Made by a program: the position numbers and the translations under genes | Shown: piece after piece, positions 9,078 through 17,632 of the stretch | Numbering within the stretch: the first letter of the stretch is position 1 | Layout: the number at the start of each line of letters is the position of its first letter | DNA from: an uncultured Bacteroidales bacterium | Lineage (GTDB): Bacteria; Bacteroidota; Bacteroidia; Bacteroidales; Bacteroidaceae | DNA: 64,000 nucleotides | Assembly (NCBI GenBank): GCA_902787555.1 | Contig: CADAGO010000004.1 | Coordinates: forward strand, 1-64,000 | Direction: 5' to 3' | Notes under the pieces: generated by a model | Told to the model about the DNA's origin: nothing | The model's input: the letters and a program-made list of their open reading frames with translations, nothing else | The model's database searches: none

Positions 9078-9777
9078 AGTTCTTTGGCATTTTACGTAAC
9101 GTATCGTCATTATCCGTATTGTCATCTTCAGTGTAGTACACCTTGATGAGTGCCATATCTTTCAAGAAGTCAAGTGAACCAATGGCCACTTCCTTTATGT
9201 TGAGGCCTGTACGTTGCTTCAAGTCCTCAATCAGTTCTGTACGTTTCTCTGGTGATATCAAGTCGATTTTGTCGTACTTGATATACTTTGTACTGAGACT
9301 TGTAACCCATTTCCCGCCTTCAGCAATCCAAATGACAGCAATAAACAGCAAGTTGGTAACTAGCAATTCAGTCATTGAGGTAAGTTCTGGAGCCCAGAAT
9401 TCAGGATGTTTGTCTGATATGTCGGCAGTCCAAGCCAAACCATTGATAGCGGCCAGGGAAATAATCAGGAACAGATAGGTCATTTCACGAATTGGCACAG
9501 ATTCTGTTCTGTAGCGCATAATGCAGAAAATGGCAAACAGACCCATTGCAATACCTGTCTTCAGTTTTGCATCACCCATTAAGTGAATCAGCATGAAGAT
9601 TCCAAATCCCACAAGGATGTAGGTGAAGAAGAAATCAACACGTCTGCTCTTTGGGAAATAGAATTTCCGTGCAATGATAACGGAAAATAGGGTATTAATA
9701 ATCAAGCGAAACAATAAGTCAAGCAATCTGCAGTAGTCGCTTGTAATCAGCGAGAAAAAGTCATTGATAGATTCCAT
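9070..9777 (-). CDS. DUF4956 multi-pass inner-membrane protein
   Basis: The 235-residue protein has about five hydrophobic segments (residues 15-35, 45-65, 75-85, 95-112, 135-152) followed by a cytosolic C-terminal domain with LKQRTGLNIKEVAIGSLDFLKDMALIKVYY. This C-terminal pattern is typical of DUF4956. By family context these proteins are usually encoded beside a VTC polyphosphate-polymerase domain, as here, and may channel the product or regulate synthesis. It lies 36 nt downstream of the VTC gene and overlaps the DUF2490 gene. Confidence 0.8.
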   Translation of the reverse strand: MESINDFFSLITSDYCRLLDLLFRLIINTLFSVIIARKFYFPKSRRVDFFFTYILVGFGIFMLIHLMGDAKLKTGIAMGLFAIFCIMRYRTESVPIREMTYLFLIISLAAINGLAWTADISDKHPEFWAPELTSMTELLVTNLLFIAVIWIAEGGKWVTSLSTKYIKYDKIDLISPEKRTELIEDLKQRTGLNIKEVAIGSLDFLKDMALIKVYYTEDDNTDNDDTLRKMPKNYD

Positions 9778-9812
9778 TTGTCAGTTATAATTTTGAAGTT
9801 AATAATTCTGTG

Positions 9813-10616
9813 TTAGTTTGTTTTATGAGTTGTCCATTCACGCTCATCTTGATTGATTTTGGCAAGTCTTCTTACTTTAGCCTTAAAATTGTTTTGTTTC
9901 AAGCCAGGATCGGTCCAAACCATTCCAATACAACACTTGCTGAATCCTGTAGGATGGATATGCAAGTCACGAAGCAGAGAGCATATTGGTGAATAAACAT
10001 TCCCATCGCGTTTCAATTCGATGATAACAAGTTGATCGCTATCTGCATCATTATTGGTCTCAAAGTTATGAAAGCGGATATTATAGTCAATGGTCAGACG
10101 TTCTGTCTTTTCCTTATTAACCAACGTGATGCGGTCGAAGAGGTTCTGAACCACCTGATGCATCGTGGCAAACGACAAACCAGTCTTTTTCTTTACCAGT
10201 TCTTCTGCTCCTTCTGTTGTTTGGGATTGCTCCAAAGACGGTACTTGTATGCGTTTTTTCTTTGTTCTTCCGTGATTGTTCTTCTTTTTCACTTCGAGAA
10301 ACGTCAAATCGCCACTGGTTAGATAGGTTCTGACCCTGACTTTGGTGCGCCTTGCTCGTTTGTTGTGATGCATCATGTACATGACGTGTTCATCCGTATC
10401 GAAATAAGTGGTCCGATATGGGCAAATCGTTGTCGTACCAATGGTCTGCACATAATACTTATCTTGAACTAATTGTAATAGTTCAATCAGTTGGCGCTTG
10501 GTTGCGACATATTTGGTATCAAGACGATTCATGAGTTTGATAGACCCCATCTGCTCCAATGTGATTGGAGGCAGCGTATCGAGCAATGATTGAATCGTTT
10601 TATCTTTATTGTCCAT
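9813..10616 (-). CDS. Polyphosphate polymerase (VTC) domain protein
   Basis: This 267-residue cytosolic protein is a single VTC-type triphosphate-tunnel domain. Visible tunnel residues include NRLDTKY (substrate Arg/Lys), YFDTD, RTKVRVRTY (basic strand), FLEVKKKN (Glu and Lys strand), a TIDYNIRF strand, VIIELKRDG and GFSKCCIG near the end. In yeast Vtc4 the same fold makes polyphosphate from ATP. Met 10616 is taken as the start because the longer frame begins upstream of the promoter box at 10674-10681. Several bacterial homologues have no proven activity, so polymerase function is inferred from the conserved tunnel. Confidence 0.85.
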   Translation of the reverse strand: MDNKDKTIQSLLDTLPPITLEQMGSIKLMNRLDTKYVATKRQLIELLQLVQDKYYVQTIGTTTICPYRTTYFDTDEHVMYMMHHNKRARRTKVRVRTYLTSGDLTFLEVKKKNNHGRTKKKRIQVPSLEQSQTTEGAEELVKKKTGLSFATMHQVVQNLFDRITLVNKEKTERLTIDYNIRFHNFETNNDADSDQLVIIELKRDGNVYSPICSLLRDLHIHPTGFSKCCIGMVWTDPGLKQNNFKAKVRRLAKINQDEREWTTHKTN

Positions 10617-10673
10617 CCTTATTACTACACTTATTCTTGATAAAAATTGCGGACGAATCCGCACTATTCGTTG

Positions 10674-10681
10674 CAAATTTA
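10674..10681 (-). promoter_or_regulatory. Promoter -7 box (TAAATTTG) of the polyphosphate-cassette operon
   Basis: The plus strand reads CAAATTTA, so the minus strand reads TAAATTTG, matching the Bacteroidetes TAnnTTTG box. The predicted transcript starts near 10667, giving a leader of about 50 nt before the VTC gene. Confidence 0.6.
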
Positions 10682-10765
10682 GCCTTTTTATTTAATAAAT
10701 AAGGTATTTTTAAACGTTTTTTTTCATAATTGGGCAAACTTTTTCCGTATTCAATGAATTCTTTT

Positions 10766-10773
10766 TATCTTTG
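10766..10773 (+). promoter_or_regulatory. Promoter -7 box (TATCTTTG) of hflX
   Basis: TATCTTTG lies 21 nt before the hflX ATG in a 178-bp divergent spacer that also holds the leftward operon promoter. No clear -33 TTTG is seen. Confidence 0.7.
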
Positions 10774-10794
10774 CATCGTTTTTAATACCAATAG

Positions 10795-12039
10795 ATGAAA
10801 GAATTTGTTATATCAGAAGCCAAGGTGGAGACGGCAGTTATTGTAGGACTTGTCACACCAGATCAGAATGAGCGCAAGACGAAAGAATATCTTGACGAAT
10901 TGGAATTTCTTGCTGATACCGCAGGTGCAAAAGTCATCAGGCGGTTTACGCAAAAAGTAAATGGTCCCAATAGTGTCACCTATATTGGTAGTGGCAAGCT
11001 AGCGGAAATAAAGCAATTCATTCAAGACGAGGAAGATGCTGAGCGAGAAGTGGGGATGGTGATATTCGATGACGAGTTAAGTGCGAAGCAAATACGAAAC
11101 ATAGAACACGAATTGCAGATAAAGATTTTGGATCGGACCTCTCTTATTCTGGATATTTTTGCGATGAGAGCACAGACTGCAACAGCAAAGACACAGGTGG
11201 AACTGGCACAATATAAATACATGCTGCCCCGACTGACTCGTTTGTGGACACACCTCGAACGTCAGCGAGGAGGTAGTGTGGGATTAAGAGGACCTGGAGA
11301 AACACAGTTGGAAATGGACCAACGTATCATTCGTAACCGTATGGCACTGCTTAAGCAAAGACTGAAAGAGATAGATACACAGAAGACGACACAGCGCAAA
11401 AACCGAGGCCGACTGATTCGTGTGGCTTTAGTCGGTTATACGAATGTCGGAAAATCTACACTGATGAATCTATTGTCAAAGAGCGAAGTATTTGCCGAGA
11501 ACAAGTTGTTTGCAACACTTGATACAACGGTGAGAAAGGTTATCATAGATAATCTGCCGTTCTTGCTGAGTGATACTGTTGGTTTTATCCGCAAACTTCC
11601 TACAGATTTAGTTGATTCCTTCAAATCGACATTGGACGAAGTCAGAGAAGCTGATTTGCTAATTCATTTGGTGGATATCTCGCATCCAGACTTCGAAGAA
11701 CAGATTCGAGTTGTAGAAAAAACGCTTGCTGACTTAGGAGCGAGCGATAAACCCATTCTGCTTGTCTTCAACAAAATTGATGCTTATACGTGGACGCCAA
11801 AAGACGAAGATGATTTGACACCCAAGACCAAAGAGAATGTGTCGTTGGAAGAGCTGATGGCAACATGGATGGCAAAGATGAACGATAATTGTTTCTTTAT
11901 CTCGGCTAAGACCGGCGAGCACATCAAAGAATTTAAAGAGTTGGCATATAAGAAAATCCGAGAACTACATGTTCAAAAGTACCCATACAATGATTTTCTT
12001 TTCCAGCACTACGAGACAGAAGACAAAGAACAGATTTAG
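10795..12039 (+). CDS. hflX: Ribosome-associated GTPase HflX
   Basis: The 414-residue protein has the N-terminal HflX domain, ending in the Gly-rich GGSVGLRGPGETQLEMDQR stretch, then a G domain with GYTNVGKS (P-loop, about 214-221), DTVGF (G3) and NKID (G4), and a short C-terminal tail. HflX binds the 50S subunit and splits stalled or stressed ribosomes in other bacteria. Length is typical. It has its own promoter and is followed after 28 nt by the DUF4954 gene. Confidence 0.95.
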   Translation: MKEFVISEAKVETAVIVGLVTPDQNERKTKEYLDELEFLADTAGAKVIRRFTQKVNGPNSVTYIGSGKLAEIKQFIQDEEDAEREVGMVIFDDELSAKQIRNIEHELQIKILDRTSLILDIFAMRAQTATAKTQVELAQYKYMLPRLTRLWTHLERQRGGSVGLRGPGETQLEMDQRIIRNRMALLKQRLKEIDTQKTTQRKNRGRLIRVALVGYTNVGKSTLMNLLSKSEVFAENKLFATLDTTVRKVIIDNLPFLLSDTVGFIRKLPTDLVDSFKSTLDEVREADLLIHLVDISHPDFEEQIRVVEKTLADLGASDKPILLVFNKIDAYTWTPKDEDDLTPKTKENVSLEELMATWMAKMNDNCFFISAKTGEHIKEFKELAYKKIRELHVQKYPYNDFLFQHYETEDKEQI

Positions 12040-12067
12040 TCTATCATCCTAATTAAACACAACGAAT

Positions 12068-13762
12068 ATGAAACGAGAACTGACAAACACAGAGATATCC
12101 ATTCTTGAAGAACGCGGATGTACTGCGGAAAACTGGAGTGAAATTCTCGTAGATGACGGATTTTTGCCGAACAACATTCGCAATGTTAACTTTTATGGTA
12201 AAATAGAAATTGGAGCAATGCTGGGAATGATTGATGTGGAGGAAGGTTTCCAACGTCGTTCGTCCATTCAGAATGCCACACTGAATAATGTAACAATTGG
12301 TGACAATTGCCTCATTGAGAATGTGCATGGCTACATTTCTAATTATCATATTGAAAATAACTGCTATTTGTCAAATATTGGCATCATCAGTGCCCAAGGG
12401 ACTCCCTCTTTTGGCAATGGAACAGTCATTTCTGTACTCAATGAAGGAGGCGATGGCAACGTAGTGATTTATGACAAACTAACTGCACAGATTGCCTGGC
12501 TCATGATTCATTTCCCTTCTGTACGTGAGTTGGCACAACAAGAAATCATGGGATATCCCAAAACAGACACGGGAACAATTGGTCATGGGTGCAGAATTGT
12601 GGGCATTGGAGAAATCAGCAATGCAAACATCTATCCATATTGTGAAATCCAGGGAACCAGCCATATTTCCAATGTTACATTGCTCAGCAGTAGCGACGCT
12701 CCTTCTTTTATAGGGCCTGATGTAATTCTCGAGAATTCTGTTGTCGCAATGGGTGCTACTGTTACAGACGGTGCAAAAGTGGATAACTGTTTTGTTGGGG
12801 AATCAGTACATATTGGTAAAGGATTCTCTGCTGAGGCTTCTCTGTTCTTTGCAAATGCCTATATGGATAACGGCGAGTCGTGTGCCGCTCTCTGCGGCCC
12901 ATTTGCTTGCTCTCATCATAAATCGACGCTGCTTATTGGCGGCGAGTTCTCCTTTTATAATGCTGGCTCAGGGACAAATCAGAGCAATCATGCTTACAAA
13001 ATGGGACCTATCCATTGGGGTACATTGGAACGTGGTTCAAAGACTGCGTCTGGTAGTCATATCCTATGGCCTGCACATATCGGCGTATTCTCAATGGTAA
13101 TGGGTAAACTGACCTCTCATCCGCGCCTACGCAACCTCCCATTTTCTTACGTCTTAGCTACCGGCGAAAAAACATATATCGTACCAGGCATCAATATCAA
13201 GACTGTAGGCACGTGGAGGGATATCAACAAATGGCCAAAGCGTGATGGACGCCCAGAGTCGGCAAGACGTGATATCATCAATTTCAGTTTCCCCAATCCT
13301 TATATTATCCAGTTTGTAATTGCGGGAAAAGAACTTCTTACCACATTGCAAGAACAGCAGGGATATGATGTTGACGAATATAAGTTCGAAGGCTGCTTTA
13401 TCAAATACAAGGCTTTGGTTGATGGCTTGAGATATTACGATTTGACACTTCGTTTGTACAGTGGCAGCTTACCTACAGACGAGTGGCTCGACCTTTATGG
13501 TATGATTGCCCCCAAGAAATCGATTGAAGATATCGTATCAGATATTGAGGAAGGGGATATCAAGTCATCCGATGAAATCGTCGAAAAACTGAAAATGCTA
13601 TTCGCTCAGAATAAATATATATACTCCCGCCCTCAAACCACTGATTATGCGGAAGCAGAAAGCAAATGGCTTGATATGGTACGGCGTGATGCGGAGAAGG
13701 AATTTGCATTGGGTGATGTCGAAGAGCAGCAACTGATAGAGTTCCTTGCAAAAGTTAAGTAA
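12068..13762 (+). CDS. DUF4954 family left-handed beta-helix protein
   Basis: A 564-residue cytosolic-looking protein without a signal peptide. Residues about 65-280 contain many hexapeptide-like turns (IQNATLNNVTIGDNC, IENVHGYISNYHIENN, ILENSVVAMGATVTDGAKVDNCFVGESV), as in left-handed beta-helix acyl- or nucleotidyl-transferases. The C-terminal 150 residues are charged and helical. This is the DUF4954 family as I recognise it, common in Bacteroidales and of unknown function. Its hexapeptide core suggests sugar-nucleotide or acyltransferase chemistry, but no catalytic residue can be assigned. Confidence 0.75.
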   Translation: MKRELTNTEISILEERGCTAENWSEILVDDGFLPNNIRNVNFYGKIEIGAMLGMIDVEEGFQRRSSIQNATLNNVTIGDNCLIENVHGYISNYHIENNCYLSNIGIISAQGTPSFGNGTVISVLNEGGDGNVVIYDKLTAQIAWLMIHFPSVRELAQQEIMGYPKTDTGTIGHGCRIVGIGEISNANIYPYCEIQGTSHISNVTLLSSSDAPSFIGPDVILENSVVAMGATVTDGAKVDNCFVGESVHIGKGFSAEASLFFANAYMDNGESCAALCGPFACSHHKSTLLIGGEFSFYNAGSGTNQSNHAYKMGPIHWGTLERGSKTASGSHILWPAHIGVFSMVMGKLTSHPRLRNLPFSYVLATGEKTYIVPGINIKTVGTWRDINKWPKRDGRPESARRDIINFSFPNPYIIQFVIAGKELLTTLQEQQGYDVDEYKFEGCFIKYKALVDGLRYYDLTLRLYSGSLPTDEWLDLYGMIAPKKSIEDIVSDIEEGDIKSSDEIVEKLKMLFAQNKYIYSRPQTTDYAEAESKWLDMVRRDAEKEFALGDVEEQQLIEFLAKVK

Positions 13763-13802
13763 TTCACATTAACAAATAACAATAAACTTCATTAAACAAA
13801 CT

Positions 13803-16712
13803 ATGGTAAAAAGAATCGTTTTTCTATCCATTTTGACTGCTCTGCTCATTTCTTGTCAGCAGTCTGCGAAGTATGACTCAGTAGCTAACGACCCGATGAA
13901 ATCGAGGATTTATACCCTTGATAACGGATTGAAAGTATATCTTAGTGTCAATAAAGACCAACCACGAATTCAGACTTATATTGCTGTAAGGGTGGGTGGT
14001 AAGAATGACCCAAGTAGCAATACTGGACTTGCACATTACCTTGAACATCTCATGTTTAAGGGTACAACACAGTTTGGTACAAGTGATTATGCAAAAGAAA
14101 AACCTTTGCTCGATGAAATCGAACAATTATACGAAGTCTATCGCACGAAAACAGACCCTGCAGAACGCAAGGCGATTTATCACCAGATAGACAGTCTCTC
14201 ATACGAAGCATCCAAGTATGCCATTGCAAATGAGTATGACAAACTGATGGCAGGTATTGGCTCAGAAGGAACAAATGCCTACACCAGCTATGATGTAACA
14301 TGCTATACCGAAGATATTCCTTCAAACGAAGTAGAAAACTGGGCAAAGATTCAGTCAAACCGTTTCAAGGATATGGTGATTCGTGGCTTTCATACAGAAC
14401 TTGAAGCTGTGTATGAGGAAAAAAACATATCTTTGACGGACGATTCCCGTAAGATGTATGAGACGGGAATGAGTGTTTTATTCCCTAACCATCCCTATGG
14501 ACAGCAAACAGTTTTGGGAACTCAAGACCACTTGAAGAATCCATCTATCTCGACCATCAAGAACCATTTCCAAACATGGTATGTTCCGAACAATGTCGCA
14601 ATCTGTATGAGTGGCGATTTCAATCCTGATGAAGTCATCACGTTAATCAATCAATATTTCGGTGATTGGACACCCAATCCTGCTGTTGATTCACTTCGCA
14701 ATGCTTTACCGCAAACCTGTGAGCCTCTGCTCTCACCTGATGTCCGTGAAGTGTATGGCCCTGAATCTGAGCGGGTTATGCTGGGATGGGCTTTCCCTGG
14801 CCTGAAAGTTAAAGAGGCTGATTATCTCGATATTATTGAAGAACTGCTTTACAATGGTAAGGCGGGATTATTCGATATTGACCTGAATCAGGCACAAAAG
14901 GTATTGTCGGCTGGAGCTGGTGCTTATGCTCTGACGGATCATTCTATGTTTATTACTCTCGGTATGCCCAAAGAAGGACAATCGTTGGAAGATGTGCGTG
15001 ACCTGATATTGGCAGAAATCAAGAAATTGAAAAATGGAGATTTCGATGCATCATTGCTTGAAGCGATTATCAATAATAAGAAGCGTCAGCAGATGATGCA
15101 ATTAGAGAGTAATGCCTCACGTGCCAGAATGTTTGTAGAGGCTTTTGTAAACGGTGTTGATTGGAAAGATGAGGTAGAGCGTATCGACCGTATCAGCAAG
15201 ATTACGAAGGATGATGTCGTAAGGTTTGCTAACACCACTTTCACTGATGGCTATTCATGTGTCTATAAACATAAAGGAGTCGACCCAAACGAGAAAAAAA
15301 TCGAAAAACCCGCCATTTCACCGATAGAAACGAACCGTGAAAAGACCAGTCAGTTCGTAACAGACATCTTAAATGCAAAGGTAAAAGAGATCGAACCTGT
15401 GTTCGTTGACTTTGACAAGGATATGAGTGTGGCTAAACTGTCGAACAGCAACGAGTTGCTCTACAAGCAAAACGATGTGAACGGATTGTTTACCATTCAA
15501 TACCGTATTGCACGAGGCAGCAAGGCCGACAAATACCTACCTCTTGCCGCTCAGTATATTGATTATCTTGGCACATCAAAACTGACCCCAGAGAAGCTAC
15601 AATCCGAACTCTATCGATTGGCATGTAACATCAGTTTCAGTGTTAATTCCGATGAGACCATCATCTCGCTCTCTGGATTGGCAGAAAACATGAAAGATGT
15701 CGTTGCTCTATGTGAAAACTGGATGCACGACGCCCAAAGCAATCAGACAGTATATGATAATATGGTGGCAGACAATCTTAAAGCTCGGGCAGATGCTAAG
15801 TTGGAACAAAAGAACTGTTTCCTCCGCCTGCGCAGATGGGCGATGTTCGGTCCTGTTAATGAATCGACAAATATTCTTTCCGCCCAAGAGTTGAAAGAAA
15901 CGATGCCCGATGAGTTGCTCAAGCATATTGATGATTTGAAGAACTATGAGCAAACCATCGTCTATTATGGACCGATGAAACAAGCCGATTTCACCGAATT
16001 CATCGAGACGAATCATGATGTTTCTGCTTCTCCTATAGCTACGGTCAAGGGTGATGTCTATAAGAATATACTGACACCCGAAAACCAGGTAATTCTCGCT
16101 CCTTACGATGCAAAGAACATCTACATGATTATGTATAGCAACAATGGACAGAAATACGATGCGGCACTCGTTCCGCAGATTGAGTTGTTTAACGAATACT
16201 TCGGAGGCGGAATGAATGCACTGGTATTCCAGGAACTGCGTGAAGCTCGTGGTTTGGCTTATAGCGCTTCAGCCTACTATTCTGTCCCGGAATTCAATGA
16301 GGATGCTTTCACCTTCTATACCTACATCATCAGCCAGAACGACAAGATGGGTGATTGTATCGACACTTTCCACAAGATACTTGAGGACATGCCTGCTACA
16401 GAGTCCTCACTTGTCTTGGCAAAAGAAGCCATTATGAAACGAATAGCAACTCAGCGCTCAATCAAGCGCAATGTGCTCTCTGCCTATATCGAGGCTCGCA
16501 ATCATGGTCTGGACTACGACATTTCTCGTGATATATATAATAAGGTACAGAATATGACCTTAGACGAACTTGTCAACTTCCAGCATCAATACGTAAAAGG
16601 ACGCACATACACATACCTCATTCTTGGCAATGAGGCAGATTTAGATGTGGCCAAACTACAATCATTGGGTGAAATACATCGTGTGTCACTCGAAGAGATA
16701 TTCGGATACTAG
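13803..16712 (+). CDS. M16 family zinc metallopeptidase (pitrilysin-like), lipoprotein
   Basis: The 969-residue protein has a lipoprotein signal (LLISC) and a duplicated M16 architecture. The N-terminal half holds the inverted zinc motif HYLEH (about residues 79-83) and the downstream Glu ligand in the ELEAVYEEKN segment. The C-terminal half has the substrate-binding GGMNALVFQELREARGLAYS segment (Arg/Tyr pair). It probably degrades peptides in the periplasm. The gene is 40 nt after the DUF4954 gene and is closed by a strong terminator. Confidence 0.92.
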   Translation: MVKRIVFLSILTALLISCQQSAKYDSVANDPMKSRIYTLDNGLKVYLSVNKDQPRIQTYIAVRVGGKNDPSSNTGLAHYLEHLMFKGTTQFGTSDYAKEKPLLDEIEQLYEVYRTKTDPAERKAIYHQIDSLSYEASKYAIANEYDKLMAGIGSEGTNAYTSYDVTCYTEDIPSNEVENWAKIQSNRFKDMVIRGFHTELEAVYEEKNISLTDDSRKMYETGMSVLFPNHPYGQQTVLGTQDHLKNPSISTIKNHFQTWYVPNNVAICMSGDFNPDEVITLINQYFGDWTPNPAVDSLRNALPQTCEPLLSPDVREVYGPESERVMLGWAFPGLKVKEADYLDIIEELLYNGKAGLFDIDLNQAQKVLSAGAGAYALTDHSMFITLGMPKEGQSLEDVRDLILAEIKKLKNGDFDASLLEAIINNKKRQQMMQLESNASRARMFVEAFVNGVDWKDEVERIDRISKITKDDVVRFANTTFTDGYSCVYKHKGVDPNEKKIEKPAISPIETNREKTSQFVTDILNAKVKEIEPVFVDFDKDMSVAKLSNSNELLYKQNDVNGLFTIQYRIARGSKADKYLPLAAQYIDYLGTSKLTPEKLQSELYRLACNISFSVNSDETIISLSGLAENMKDVVALCENWMHDAQSNQTVYDNMVADNLKARADAKLEQKNCFLRLRRWAMFGPVNESTNILSAQELKETMPDELLKHIDDLKNYEQTIVYYGPMKQADFTEFIETNHDVSASPIATVKGDVYKNILTPENQVILAPYDAKNIYMIMYSNNGQKYDAALVPQIELFNEYFGGGMNALVFQELREARGLAYSASAYYSVPEFNEDAFTFYTYIISQNDKMGDCIDTFHKILEDMPATESSLVLAKEAIMKRIATQRSIKRNVLSAYIEARNHGLDYDISRDIYNKVQNMTLDELVNFQHQYVKGRTYTYLILGNEADLDVAKLQSLGEIHRVSLEEIFGY

Positions 16713-16730
16713 TCGTGTTTCTATGAAAAG

Positions 16731-16763
16731 GAGGTGCAGGTTTTGCAGACCTGCACCTCTTTT
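16731..16763 (+). terminator. Terminator of the hflX-DUF4954-M16 run
   Basis: Perfect 10-bp arms GAGGTGCAGG (16731-16740) and CCTGCACCTC (16750-16759) with a 9-nt loop, followed by TTTTA, 18 nt after the M16 stop codon. Confidence 0.9.
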
Positions 16764-16795
16764 ATGCGAAACGTAATCAGTCTCCTGTGTATCTC

Positions 16796-16870
16796 CCCTT
16801 AAGGGTTGCAATTGCTGCCCTTAAGGAAAAAAATGTTACCCTTAATGGTAGCAATTATTTCCTTTAAGGC
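16796..16870. repeat. Array A1: four CCTTAAGG-type palindromes, 22/21/22-bp period
   Basis: Dyad centres lie at 16800.5, 16822.5, 16843.5 and 16865.5. The cores are CCCTTAAGGG, CCCTTAAGG, CCCTTAATGG and CCTTTAAGG. Linker sequences differ between copies while their lengths are kept. The array is intergenic, downstream of a terminator. Confidence 0.8.
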
Positions 16871-17077
16871 CTCCTTTATACTTCATACCCTTCTTTTTTA
16901 GCGGACAGTCAATATTATAATAGTTTAGAGTGAACCCCAAAGGGGTGAAGACAGCTATGAGTTAAGACTTCAGTTGTTAGAAGTTCATTGCCTAAACAGT
17001 ACAAGGGCGGCCAGCTAATACAAAAAGGAAAAGCAGCCGATTCAATCGGGAAGATGATCCGGCAGAAAAGGGAAATT

Positions 17078-17153
17078 GCCTATAGGCGCACTATCGTTTG
17101 CCTAAAGGCATTTTATCATTTGCCTAAAGGCGGACGACCGTCTGCCTTTAGCC
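17078..17153. repeat. Array A2: four GCCTAAAGGC-type palindromes, exact 22-bp period
   Basis: Cores GCCTATAGGC (17078), GCCTAAAGGC (17100), GCCTAAAGGC (17122) and GCCTTTAGCC (17144) begin exactly 22 bp apart. The three 12-nt linkers are unrelated in sequence. Between A1 and A2 (16871-17077) I see no gene, only a small ACCCCAAAGGGGT palindrome near 16933. Confidence 0.85.
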
Positions 17154-17274
17154 GTCTACCCTCGAACTTATAATCGTGGAATGGGAATAGTATGCGGAAT
17201 TTCACCACAAAGATACAAAAAGATTATTCGTAAGGAATTTTTATGCTACCAAAAAAACTTTTATCGAATAGCAA

Positions 17275-17463
17275 TGAAAAGAAATTGCCCCATGTCTCTC
17301 GACATCGGGCAATTTCTAACTACATTAACTAATCTATTAACTAATCTAACTATGAAAAACTTGATAGGTGCCATCACAAATTATCTTATTACTAACCATA
17401 TCATGTAAACTCTCTTAAGTTGCTTCCTTGGATGGTAACCAACATAGAATGTTTTTGTTTTCA
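17275..17463 (-). ncRNA. Candidate leftward small RNA of about 190 nt, no family recognised
   Basis: A minus-strand TAATTTTG box at 17469-17476 predicts a start near 17463. At the other end is a strong hairpin (GAAATTGCCC 17281-17290 with GGGCAATTTC 17307-17316, extended by ATGTC/GACAT 292-296/301-305) followed on the minus strand by TTTTC. No minus-strand reading frame of note lies between. The middle contains a 12-bp tandem repeat (17323-17334 and 17335-17346), A/U-rich in the RNA. It lies downstream of, and co-directional with, the NSS transporter gene, so a long 3' UTR is the alternative. Confidence 0.5.
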
Positions 17464-17468
17464 CGCTG

Positions 17469-17476
17469 CAAAATTA
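17469..17476 (-). promoter_or_regulatory. Promoter -7 box (TAATTTTG) of the small-RNA candidate
   Basis: CAAAATTA on the plus strand gives TAATTTTG on the minus strand. No exact -33 TTTG is present; a T-rich tract sits about 20 bp upstream. 17477-17632 otherwise holds only A/T-rich sequence with no gene. Confidence 0.5.
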
Positions 17477-17632
17477 CACGTTTTTATCGAGAGAAAATTG
17501 CATGAATGAAACATTAAAGGTCAAATTCGTAACATTACGCAAAATGTTTCATATTTGATAATGTTTTCAAAAGATTTTGGGCATTAATTGATAGTCTCAA
17601 GACCATATCGAACGAATAATTAGCAACTAAAA

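Noticed and set aside
17078..17153. CRISPR array
   Set aside because: The regular spacing is suggestive, but cores of 8-14 bp and linkers of 8-14 nt are far too short, linkers are constant in length at only that size, and no cas gene is present.
16988..17173. Rightward 61-codon open frame
   Set aside because: It is made largely of array A2 repeats, has no promoter or signal and no recognisable protein features.
17181..17408. Rightward 75-codon frame, or its last 18 codons (17352-17408) as a small protein
   Set aside because: It overlaps the strong hairpin at 17281-17316, and the region is better explained by a leftward RNA with promoter and terminator.
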